NCBI GenBank assembly: GCA_949448405.1
Contig: CASTFX010000053.1
Location: forward strand, 1-7,719
Source: an uncultured Clostridia bacterium
GTDB lineage: Bacteria > Bacillota > Clostridia > TANB77 > CAG-508
Length of the DNA: 7,719 bases
Direction of reading: 5' to 3'
Part shown: in pieces, positions 1 through 6,304 of the stretch
Numbering within the stretch: the first letter of the stretch is position 1
How the letters are laid out: each line of letters starts with the position of its first letter
The notes under the pieces: model-generated
What the model was told of the DNA's origin: nothing
What the model saw: only the letters and a program-made list of their open reading frames with translations
The model's database searches: none
Program-made: the position numbers and the translations under genes

Positions 1-509
1 ATGTAATCGTAGGGTGGAGCAGAATACTTTCTGCATAGCAACTCCCATTGATAATTGGCTATGCCAATGGGTTGGCTAAACTTCAGTCTTACTCCTGGAA
101 GTTCTTTTCCAGTGTCTTCCTTGGTGAACACCGCAACAAATGTCACCCACTTTCCCAATTCTTCTAAATCGAAGAAGTCAGTTGCAGCAAAGTCATAGAA
201 TCCATGTTGGAACTCAAAAGCGTATGCTTTGCCCCGGATATCATCTGGAGCTTGTTCAAACGCCTCCAAGACCTGCTGTACTGTTGGGATGGTCTCTTCT
301 TTATGAACCACCATCAGGTAATCCAAAAGGTAGAGCTTTGTTTCAAGCGGTGTATAAATTACCTTTTCACCACTCTCTGTCCACTTTGGATAGTTGCCAA
401 TTTCCAGGGAATTGATAAGTCCTCTCTTTGATGTATCCCCTTCAACTGTAACAACGCTCCTTTCCCACCTCATCTGATCAGGTGTGCGTTTGCGAGAAAT
501 CAAAAACAT
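1..509 (-). CDS. Unrecognised G+C-rich protein, N-terminal 169 residues (runs off left edge)
   Basis: The minus strand is open from an ATG at 507-509 to the window edge, giving 169 codons and no stop. It starts MFLISRKRTPDQ and the last visible residues are KYSAPPYDY. The start is set by a strong Shine-Dalgarno GGGAGGA (517-523) with 7 bases of spacing. The protein is soluble-looking, acidic and aromatic-rich (DFFDLEELGKWVTFVAVF, then KFSQPIGIANYQWELL), with no signal peptide or membrane segment. I do not recognise a family. Its base composition (about 45% G+C) and use of CGC and CGG arginine codons differ sharply from the AT-rich genes to the right, so I infer a recently acquired, perhaps mobile-element, gene. 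It contains an in-frame CGG (234-236, followed by G) with no frame break. High confidence that it is coding, none on function. Confidence 0.82.
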   Translation of the reverse strand, partial: MFLISRKRTPDQMRWERSVVTVEGDTSKRGLINSLEIGNYPKWTESGEKVIYTPLETKLYLLDYLMVVHKEETIPTVQQVLEAFEQAPDDIRGKAYAFEFQHGFYDFAATDFFDLEELGKWVTFVAVFTKEDTGKELPGVRLKFSQPIGIANYQWELLCRKYSAPPYDY

Positions 510-595
510 TATAAAGTCCTCCCTTAATTTGTTAGAAGATAGTATTTTTTGGATTTCTGCTATTTGCCTTGGCATGTGCTTGAGACATAATATAT

Positions 596-624
596 ATTTT
601 ATCATGATTTTATGTAAAATTCAA
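596..624 (-). promoter_or_regulatory. Sigma-70-type promoter for the gene at 1-509
   Basis: Read on the minus strand: -35 TTGAAT (619-624), a 17-base spacer and -10 TAAAAT (596-601). This predicts a start near 589 and a leader of about 80 bases before the ATG at 509. The leader holds a short inverted repeat TGCC/GGCA (565-574) that could be an operator or just chance. The promoter lies where AT-rich sequence meets the G+C-richer segment. Confidence 0.6.
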
Positions 625-667
625 CATTTAACTTTCTTTAACTATTATTATAATTTATAGTATATAC

Positions 668-811
668 CTATTCTCCTAACTTTTTAAACAAGTCAGAATA
701 TATCTCATTTACATCTAAATAATTTACCATTGTTATCTTATGATTATTTTCTGTTATTTCATATGAACTATCTTCTCTTATATTTTTTATTTCTACCTCT
801 TCTTTATTCAT
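668..811 (-). CDS. 47-residue orphan protein at the end of the murL operon
   Basis: A short minus-strand frame starts at ATG 809-811 and stops with TAG at 668-670. It encodes 47 charged residues beginning MNKEEVEIKNIRED and ending IYSDLFKKLGE. It starts 25 bases after the MATE stop codon, on the same strand and with the same AT-rich codon use, so it is probably the last gene of the operon. Its ribosome binding site is weak (AGAAAGTGATAGAA upstream). The pattern of a short acidic start, a YEI-type strand and a C-terminal amphipathic helix loosely recalls small mobile-element proteins of the TnpW type, but I would not assign it. No CGG codon is present. No convincing terminator follows it. Confidence 0.5.
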   Translation of the reverse strand: MNKEEVEIKNIREDSSYEITENNHKITMVNYLDVNEIYSDLFKKLGE

Positions 812-836
812 ATTATTCTATCACTTTCTACGATTA

Positions 837-2139
837 TTAATTTTTACTAATATTATATATATTCTCATTTTTATCTAGAAAAGTTTCTGAAATTCTTATT
901 TTCCTTTTTAATGAAAAGATTATTGCGATATAACTAATTATAAATGCAATCCAAGCACCACTTACTCCTATATACTTGCATAAAATATATGCTAACAATA
1001 CTTTTAAAGTATTTGTTATTATTGAAACTTGTGCATTATATTTTAATTCCTTCATTCCTGAAATTATACTAGAATATTTATATCTTATTGGTATTAATAA
1101 TGAATATAAAACTACCAAAGGAGCTACACTATATCCTACTATTAATGCTTCTTGTTCCTTTATTAGCACTGGTAAAAGAAGCACTATTGCTATAAACATG
1201 ATGATAGGTACAATTAACATCAATGCTATAATTGTTTTGTTAATTACGTTTTTCAATTCTTCAATTTCTTTTTTATCATTCTTTCCTAATTTTATTCCAA
1301 CATTTGTAGTAATTCCTATTCCAAATCCATAGCAAAAGTCATTAGCAAAATCTTCTATTTGTTTTAATATGACATGTGCTGCATACTCGTAAGTTCCTAG
1401 TCTTGATAATATTATATCTAATACTAATTTTCCACCTCTATCAAAAATTCTATCAACAACACCATGTTTTGTTAAATTCAATAAATCTTTTAATATGTTT
1501 TTATCCATTGTATATTTAACAGTATCTTTTGCTAATCTATATACTATTATCGTGTATATTGTTTCGATGATAACTGTAGCCCATGCTACGCCACTAACAC
1601 CATAATTAAATCGTATAGCTAAATAGTCTAAAATGATATTTAATATTAAAGATATTATTCTTGCATTCATTGTTTCTTTTGTTTTTCCGTATCGTACGTA
1701 AGTGTCCAGAAAGAATTGTGCTTATTGTAGCTGGTATGGTTCCAATTAATCTTATATATAAGTATGTCAAACAAATACTATCCACTTTAAAAACTATAGG
1801 TATAAAATGACTAAGACTAATTGTTAATAATATGCAAATTCCTTGAAAAATCATCCCTAATCCTATTGCTGTTCCTGTAGTTATCTTAATTTTTTCATTA
1901 TTTTGACTTCCAATTTCTCTTGCTATAGTAACATTATTTGAAACTTGTACCGCCTTTACTATTAAGTTTAAAAAATGTATGATTGATACCATGGCTCCAA
2001 CTGCTGCTATCACTGTACTTCCTAAGCATGAAATTGCAAATGTATCTACCATTGATATTAATGTTACTATTATGCATTCTATTGCAGATGGTATGGATAA
2101 CTCTAATTGTCTTTTCATATTCTCTTCTACGCATTTCAT
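837..2139 (-). CDS. MATE-family multidrug/solute transporter, read through one +1 shift at CGG (1687-1689)
   Basis: The N-terminal frame runs from ATG 2139; the start is supported by GGAG eight bases upstream. It covers residues 1-150, ending GHLRTI. The C-terminal frame runs from about 1688 to TAA at 837-839. Joining them by skipping the C at 1689 gives a 433-residue protein, a normal MATE length, with LRTI-GKTKETMNARIISL across the join, matching the conserved 'LR-x-x-G-x-T-K' segment after the sixth helix. N-terminal MATE hallmarks are IPSAIECIIVTLISMVDTF (about 16-34) and AREIGSQN (about 73-80); many hydrophobic helices follow. MATE proteins are Na+/H+-coupled exporters of the MOP superfamily, related to the MurJ lipid II flippase. 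The gene begins 26 bases after the Mur ligase stop, so it is probably co-transcribed; a role in envelope assembly is only inferred. Without recoding, the product ends 27 residues after the CGG. If recoding is wrong, this is a one-base pseudogene. Confidence 0.8.
1686..1689 (-). promoter_or_regulatory. Candidate +1 recoding site in the MATE gene (CGGA)
   Basis: On the minus strand the reading is ATA CGG AAA AAC in the upstream frame and ATA-C-GGA AAA ACA in the downstream frame. CGG is codon 151 counted from ATG 2139. Skipping its C restores the family Gly (GKTK). An alternative repair, removing one A from the five-A run at 1682-1686, would give IRKTKE and lose this Gly, so it fits less well. 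The same arrangement occurs in the two upstream genes of the operon. Confidence 0.65.
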
Positions 2140-2165
2140 TATATATTCTCCACTTTAGCTTTTCC

Positions 2166-3531
2166 CTAATTTTCTCTAACTAATTTTTTATATTTTTCTC
2201 CCTTTTCTATAAAGTTTTTAAAAAAGCCATAACTTGCTGCTGCTGGTGATAATAAACATACTGAATCGTTTTTTGTTACTTCTTTTGCTTTCTTTACTGC
2301 TTCTTCTAAGGTTTCTACTATATATACTTTTATGTTCTCATTAGAAATTTCTTTTCCTATTTTATGTCCTGTATCTGGCATACATATAAGGTTCTCAATT
2401 TGGCTGTTATTTAAGTATTCTATAAATTTATCAAAGCTTATTCCTCTATCCATACCTCCTATTATTAATGTATTTACTTTTTCAAGTGCTTCTATTGAAT
2501 TTATTGTTGCTTCTGGTATAGTTGCAATTGAATCATTATAGAACATGATACCTCCATATTCTCCAACCTTTTCTATCCTATGTGGTAGTGGCTCAAATGT
2601 ATTTATAGTTTCTATTGTTTTTTGTAAATCTAAGTTTAATATTTCACTTACTGTTAATGCAAACATAATGTTACTTATATTGTATCTTCCCAATAAATTT
2701 CTTTTATCTGTCGTATTGTAAATTTCTTTTTTGTTTAGATATACCTTACCTTCTTTTATAATTGCTTTATTTTCTTCCTCTTGTGTGTCTTCCATTGATA
2801 TTCTATATGGATTTCCTTTTATCTCATATTTTTGCAATTGTTTTTGTAAGAGCTCATTATCCTGACTATATAAGAAATAATCTTTTTCTTTTTGGTATTT
2901 GAATATATTGCACTTTGCATCTGCGTATTTTTCTAAAGATTCGTAGTGGTCTAAATGTTCTTCATATATATTAAGTAATATAGAAATGTTTGTAGATTGT
3001 TCCATATACTCTAATTGGTGTGATGACATTTCTAAAACTAATATCATTTTCTCTTTTATCTCGTCTATATGCTCAAATACTGGTGTTCCAATATTTCCAA
3101 GTAGCATACATTCTATCCCCTGATTTTTTATTATCTGGTATATTAATGTACTTGTAGTGCTCTTTCCTTTTGTTCCTGTTATTCCTATTGTATATACATT
3201 AAAAAATTCTAATAATAATTCTAATTGAGATTTTATTTTACTTATGAATTTACTTGTATCTATTCCGTACAAAAGATACTCCTGGAGTTTTTATTATCAA
3301 GTCGTATTTATCAAGCTCTTCTAAATACTTTTCTCCACTTATAACTATGACATTTTTATCATTACTTAAAAAATCAAATTTCTTTTCAAAGTCTTCATCT
3401 TTGTCAGCAATATATATTGTTTTATCTTTTAGATATTCTCTTATAAATTTATATGTAGACTTTCCCTCTAACCCAAATCCTAGAATTAGTATTTTTTTAT
3501 CTTTTAGATATTCTACTAATTTATTAATCAT
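2166..3531 (-). CDS. murD2: MurD2-like UDP-MurNAc-L-Ala:glutamate ligase, read through one +1 shift at CGG (3265-3267)
   Basis: Residues 1-88 lie in the frame from ATG 3531, whose SD AAGGAG sits 7 bases upstream. The rest lies in the +1 frame ending TAG at 2166-2168, for 454 residues in all, a normal MurD length. Numbering on the joined protein: N-terminal GFGLEGKS (18-25) and TPGVS (82-86); ATP P-loop GTKGKST (119-125); HLDHY (193-197); GRYNISN (281-287); NDSIAT (332-337); GGMDRG (358-363); LLSPAAAS (426-433), the C-terminal domain signature. Ordinary MurD has NDSKATN and GGKDKG; NDSIAT with GG-x-DRG resembles the MurD2 type that adds L-glutamate. The partner MurL gene overlaps its start by 8 bases (ATGATTAA), implying translational coupling. 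Without recoding the product would be an inactive fragment ending five codons after the CGG. Mur-ligase identity is near certain; MurD2 over MurD is likely, from motif and neighbour. Confidence 0.87.
3264..3267 (-). promoter_or_regulatory. Candidate +1 recoding site in the MurD2 gene (CGGA)
   Basis: The minus-strand reading is TCT TTT GTA CGG AAT in the upstream frame and GTA-C-GGA ATA GAT downstream. CGG is codon 89 from ATG 3531. Skipping C gives TPGVSFV-GIDTSKF. Deleting one T from the four-T run (3271-3274) instead gives TPGVSLYGIDTSKF, which is equally plausible for the family, so this site alone does not prove C-skipping. An AGGAG lies 14 bases upstream but is forced by the conserved Pro-Gly-Val codons. 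Confidence 0.6.
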
Positions 3532-4889
3532 TATATATCTCCTTTTTAATTAATTCTATTTGTTCTTTTGTTAAATTATTTTCTTCGTTAAATCTTTTTG
3601 TAATATCTACCTCTATATTTGATAACTCAAAATTGTCTTTATAATATTTAAGTAAATATGGAAGGTTGCCCTCTAACTTTGATATGGTTAGACTTATTGC
3701 AAAGTTTACTTCTTCAAAAGTTCCTACACATTCAAATGGCTTTGTATCTCCATTTCCTGTGAGTTCTATAAATGTTTTTAAAAGTTCTTTATCTTCGAAT
3801 AAATCACTTCCGAATATCTCTACTAATTCCTTTTTATATAGATATGGGCTAAGCATAATAAATACAAATAAGCACTTAGGACATTCGCAGCACCATTTCC
3901 ATTTTTCTTCTTTACTTCCGCCTATTACAACTTTTAAAAATCTTATGATATTTCTTATGTTTTGCAAATATTTTTGCTATTTGCAATTCATTTAATGGCC
4001 TTAGGAAACTAAAATATTTTACAGATCCTTTTAAATATTTTTTTGAATAATCTTCAAAATCTTTTTCAAATTCATAGCTTTTAGAATATTGATGATTTAT
4101 CTTTTCTCCTAGCACGTTTGACTCATTTGCACTTGACTCATTTGATAGTGCTACATACTTTTTGCCTGTTATGTATGCTATAAAATAGCTAAGGAAAGCA
4201 AGCATTGATGAAAAAGGTGTGTGTCCGTTTATAAAACCTTTACTATTCAAATTAAGTAGTTCTTTATCTATTGTTCTATACACCTCAATTATGTTATCAT
4301 CACTAAATCCTGCTACTCTTGCACATTCTAATGTTACTGTTTTTGGATTTACAATAAGGGCAAAGTTATTTTCTCTATCTATTTCTAATGTTTCTAATGT
4401 TACAACAGAATCTTTGCCTCCTCCTATTGGAACTATGTATCCACTTAAATTATCTTCTTCATCTTCTATATCTAATTTGTTTACAGTGCAAGTAATCTCC
4501 ATGAAACTCTCTATATCAGTTTTTATTTCATTCGTAAAAAATAGCTCTCCTAATCCATAAAAATATAACTTTTTAATCCACTTAATTTGTTCTTCATTTA
4601 GACTTCCACATTTTATTATAACTCTTGGAGAACACGTGCATTTCCAGTAACTTATTAATTCAATAAGCCCCATAGAAAACACCATATTTTCTATCTTATT
4701 TCCTTGTATTTTTTTGAAGTTTATATCCTTTTTTAATATTGTTACTTTTGGGTTAAATTTAGCAAGATTTGGGATTTCAAATTTGTATTTTAATATTATT
4801 TCTTTTTCATTTTCTTCCATTTCATAATCTTCATATATAAATTCTGTATACTTTTTTCTAAGCTCGTTAAATTTTAAAGAATTATCCAT
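3524..4889 (-). CDS. murL: MurL: UDP-MurNAc-L-Ala-L-Glu epimerase (PP-loop family), read through one +1 shift at CGG (3918-3920)
   Basis: MurL inverts the terminal L-Glu of UDP-MurNAc-L-Ala-L-Glu to D-Glu using ATP, releasing AMP and PPi (established for the Xanthomonas enzyme). Residues 1-323 lie in the frame from ATG 4889 and the remaining 131 in the +1 frame, ending TAA at 3524-3526; total 454, about the expected length. Visible motifs: PP-loop GGGKDS (156-161), NGHTPFSS (221-228), SNESSANESN (249-258), FKSCN (318-322) just before the shift, and after it WCCECPKCLFVF (332-343) with a Cys cluster. These halves belong together: SCN-x-GS followed by W..C..CPKC is one continuous family motif. 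It is first in the operon, overlaps the Mur ligase start, and has a strong promoter at 4920-4948. The ribosome site AAAGGA is about 14 bases from the ATG, rather far. Without recoding, TAA follows the CGG by one codon and the Cys motif is lost. Identification rests on recalled motifs plus the MurD2 neighbour. Confidence 0.84.
3917..3920 (-). promoter_or_regulatory. Candidate +1 recoding site in murL (AGG CGGA)
   Basis: The minus-strand reading is TGT AAT AGG CGG AAG TAA in the upstream frame, with a stop one codon after AAG's predecessor CGG, and AAT AGG-C-GGA AGT AAA downstream. CGG is codon 324 from ATG 4889. Skipping C gives FKSCNRGSKEEKW. Removing the A at 3923 instead would give FKSCNGGSKEEKW, also acceptable to the family, so the exact skipped base is not settled by this site alone. 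Two other CGGA sequences in murL (4224-4227 and 3809-3812) are out of frame and cause no break. Confidence 0.62.
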
Positions 4890-4912
4890 TTATTTATCAC
4901 TCATCCTTTATG

Positions 4913-4964
4913 GTGTCATATTATATCATAGTTATATTATATTTTCAAATTCTCGCTATGACAC
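4913..4964. repeat. 8-base inverted repeat bracketing the murL promoter
   Basis: GTGTCATA (4913-4920) and its exact reverse complement TATGACAC (4957-4964) flank the -10 and -35 boxes of the murL promoter, with 36 bases between arms (44 between arm centres, about four helical turns). The placement suggests two half-operators for one dimeric or looping regulator; chance cannot be excluded in AT-rich sequence, though both arms are relatively G+C-rich for this region. Confidence 0.45.
4920..4948 (-). promoter_or_regulatory. Sigma-70-type promoter of the murL operon
   Basis: Read on the minus strand: -35 TTGAAA (4943-4948), exactly 17 bases, then a perfect -10 TATAAT (4920-4925). Transcription should start near 4913, leaving a leader of about 24 bases to the murL ATG. 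The promoter is bracketed by 8-base inverted repeats. It is divergent from, and close to, the HAD promoter at 4982-5010. Confidence 0.8.
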
Positions 4965-4981
4965 TTGTTTTTCTAATATTT

Positions 4982-5010
4982 TTGACTTTTTATAACTTTT
5001 GTAGTATAAT
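4982..5010 (+). promoter_or_regulatory. Sigma-70-type promoter of the HAD phosphatase gene
   Basis: TTGACT (4982-4987), 17 bases, perfect TATAAT (5005-5010). The start should be near 5017, giving a very short leader of about 15 bases that carries the SD GGAGGA (5023-5028) just before ATG 5032. Confidence 0.82.
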
Positions 5011-5031
5011 TATATAGGTTATGGAGGAATT

Positions 5032-5871
5032 ATGATTAAGTTAATTGCAAGCGACTTAGATGGTACTATTGTATCTGACAATAACTCTATTTCGCAAGAT
5101 AATTTAAAAGCTATTAATGACTTAAAACAAAGAAACATTCCTTTAGTTATTTGTACTGGTAAAACTTATGCACTTAGTAAAGACCTTTGCCAAAAGCTTC
5201 ATGCGAGTTTTGGAATTTTTGGTAATGGAAGTCAAATAATTGACTTAACTACTGGAAAAGAAATTTCTAAGGCTGTTCTTTCTCATGATGAAATACAGCC
5301 TTGTCTTTCTGTTGCAAAAAAATATAACTTACATATTCATGCATATACTGAAAATAGTATTATTACTTCTAAACCTTTATATATGGACTTAAGAAATTCT
5401 ATACTATTTCCTAATGAAGTTAATTTTGAAATTGTACCTTCAGTTTTAGATTATATTGAGAATACTAATACTCCTATTTTAAAGTTAATTTTATCTTCTA
5501 CTTCTAATCTTTTAGGAGTTAAAGGAGATTTAGAACAATCAGATAAATTTACTATTAATCATATATGTAAAACTGGTATTTATAAAGACTTAGTAATTGA
5601 TAAAGAGTATGAATATCTAGATATTTCGCCTAATAATGTTACAAAAGGTAGTGCTCTTCAAATATTAAGTAATTATCTACATTTACAAAAAGAAAATATA
5701 TTGTCTATCGGTGATAATATAAATGATATAGATATGTTTAAGGCTTCAAGTATTGGTGCTGCACTTAATAATGCAAATGATACTGTTAAAAGTTATGCAA
5801 GTTTTGTTACTAAAAATTCTGTTGAAAATGGTGGTTTTGCAGAAGCTATTTATAAATTCTTACCTTATTAA
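5032..5871 (+). CDS. Cof-type HAD-IIB phosphatase
   Basis: A complete 279-residue cytoplasmic protein of the Cof/YkrA subfamily of haloacid-dehalogenase hydrolases, which remove phosphate from sugar phosphates, flavin or pyridoxal phosphates and similar metabolites. All catalytic motifs are present: motif I DLDGT (8-12; Asp8 nucleophile, Asp10 acid/base), motif II ICTGK (40-44; Thr42), motif III Lys205 in TKGSAL, motif IV GDNIND (227-232; Asp228 and Asp232 for Mg2+). Residues about 80-190 form the C2-type cap that sets the substrate, which cannot be read from sequence. The start is fixed by SD GGAGGA four bases upstream. Arginine codons are AGA and no in-frame CGG exists, and the frame is unbroken, a useful contrast to the neighbouring operon. 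It is transcribed alone, divergently from murL, and ends before a strong terminator. Confidence 0.93.
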   Translation: MIKLIASDLDGTIVSDNNSISQDNLKAINDLKQRNIPLVICTGKTYALSKDLCQKLHASFGIFGNGSQIIDLTTGKEISKAVLSHDEIQPCLSVAKKYNLHIHAYTENSIITSKPLYMDLRNSILFPNEVNFEIVPSVLDYIENTNTPILKLILSSTSNLLGVKGDLEQSDKFTINHICKTGIYKDLVIDKEYEYLDISPNNVTKGSALQILSNYLHLQKENILSIGDNINDIDMFKASSIGAALNNANDTVKSYASFVTKNSVENGGFAEAIYKFLPY

Positions 5872-5895
5872 TTACAGAAATTACCTTTGATTTTG

Positions 5896-5933
5896 CCTCA
5901 TAATTATGTTAACATAATTATGAGGTGTTTTTT
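5896..5933 (+). terminator. Rho-independent terminator whose 3' arm carries the next gene's ribosome binding site
   Basis: A perfect 13-base-pair stem, CCTCATAATTATG (5896-5908) with CATAATTATGAGG (5913-5925), loop TTAA, is followed after TG by six T (5928-5933). It terminates the HAD transcript. The only Shine-Dalgarno for the gene starting at ATG 5934, GAGGTG (5922-5927), lies mostly in the 3' arm, so the folded hairpin would both stop transcription and hide the ribosome site. Confidence 0.82.
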
Positions 5934-6185
5934 ATGTTAGATACTTTAATAAATGTATATAAAAATTTTGATGTTAAGATAAAGAAACTTATGATTAATG
6001 GTTTATATTTCTCTTTGACTGTTTCAATTATTGGTGCTTTATTTTTGACCTATTACATATCAGTTTCTCATTCTAATTTTATTTATTACATAGGTTTAGA
6101 AATAGTGCATTTGTCATTATCATTCGCAGCTTCTTTCCTTGTTTCTGCCTTTGCAATTGATAAGATAAAAAAAGATTTAGCTTAA
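5934..6185 (+). CDS. Small conserved clostridial-type membrane protein, 83 residues
   Basis: I chose ATG 5934 because GAGGTG lies six bases upstream; an in-frame GTG at 5925 sits inside the terminator stem and T-run and is unlikely. The 83-residue product has a basic N-terminal part (VKIKKLM), two membrane helices (about residues 24-44 and 51-75) joined by a short polar loop with NFIYYIGLE, and a basic tail DKIKKDLA. The YYIGL...LSLSFAASFLV...DKIKK layout matches a widespread uncharacterised family of small Firmicute membrane proteins that I recall but cannot name. No promoter separates it from the HAD gene, so expression needs readthrough of the hairpin at 5896-5933. Confidence 0.72.
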   Translation: MLDTLINVYKNFDVKIKKLMINGLYFSLTVSIIGALFLTYYISVSHSNFIYYIGLEIVHLSLSFAASFLVSAFAIDKIKKDLA

Positions 6186-6196
6186 AGTGTATATAT

Positions 6197-6225
6197 TTGT
6201 GTTTTTACATAATATATGTTATAAT
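6197..6225 (+). promoter_or_regulatory. Probable promoter upstream of the 55-residue peptide gene
   Basis: A perfect -10 TATAAT (6220-6225) has a weak -35 TTGTGT (6197-6202) at 17 bases. The start near 6232 would fall on the palindromic sequence at 6230-6249. A leader of about 110 bases precedes the ATG at 6341. Nothing in the leader matches a riboswitch I recognise. Confidence 0.5.
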
Positions 6226-6229
6226 ATAC

Positions 6230-6249
6230 GTACGTTAACATAAGTTAAC
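6230..6249 (+). repeat. Palindromic operator-like repeat at the transcription start
   Basis: GTTAAC (6234-6239) is repeated at 6244-6249, forming the inverted repeat GTTAACATAAGTTAAC; a CGTACG palindrome (6229-6234) abuts it. The position, directly after the -10 box, is typical of a repressor operator. Confidence 0.4.
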
Positions 6250-6304
6250 TTTGTATAAATTCATTGTTTCTTGCTTTTTGCGAGGTTCAATGTTTTTATA
6301 GTTC

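Noticed and set aside
140..431. Plus-strand open frames at the left edge
   Set aside because: They lie antisense to a longer minus-strand frame with a strong ribosome site and continuous coding to the edge, and have no ribosome sites of their own.
612..667. Terminator after the 47-residue gene
   Set aside because: The only symmetric sequence there (CTAT...ATAG at about 640-661) is a weak, mismatched AT-only hairpin without a clear T-run.
3264..3287. Similarity of the murD2 break to the prfB +1 frameshift signal (AGGAG then TATCTTT)
   Set aside because: The reading frame differs from prfB (no in-frame CTT before a stop), the AGGAG is dictated by the conserved Pro-Gly-Val codons, and neither murL nor the MATE gene has such a site upstream of its break.
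1682..3920. Homopolymer or methylation-linked sequencing errors as cause of the breaks
   Set aside because: The murL break is not in a homopolymer, and four out-of-frame CGGA copies in host-like genes (4224-4227, 3809-3812, 7279-7282, 7625-7628) show no indel. It cannot be fully excluded without reads.
3917..3925. AGG as the special codon (AGG CGG in murL)
   Set aside because: AGG is used in frame without breaks in murL (SFLRPL) and murD2 (PHRIEKV), so AGG appears to be read normally.
837..4889. Simple pseudogenisation of the operon
   Set aside because: Each gene has exactly one lesion, always a single extra base at an in-frame CGG; all other motifs are intact, and start sites, overlap and promoter are well preserved. 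It remains the null hypothesis.
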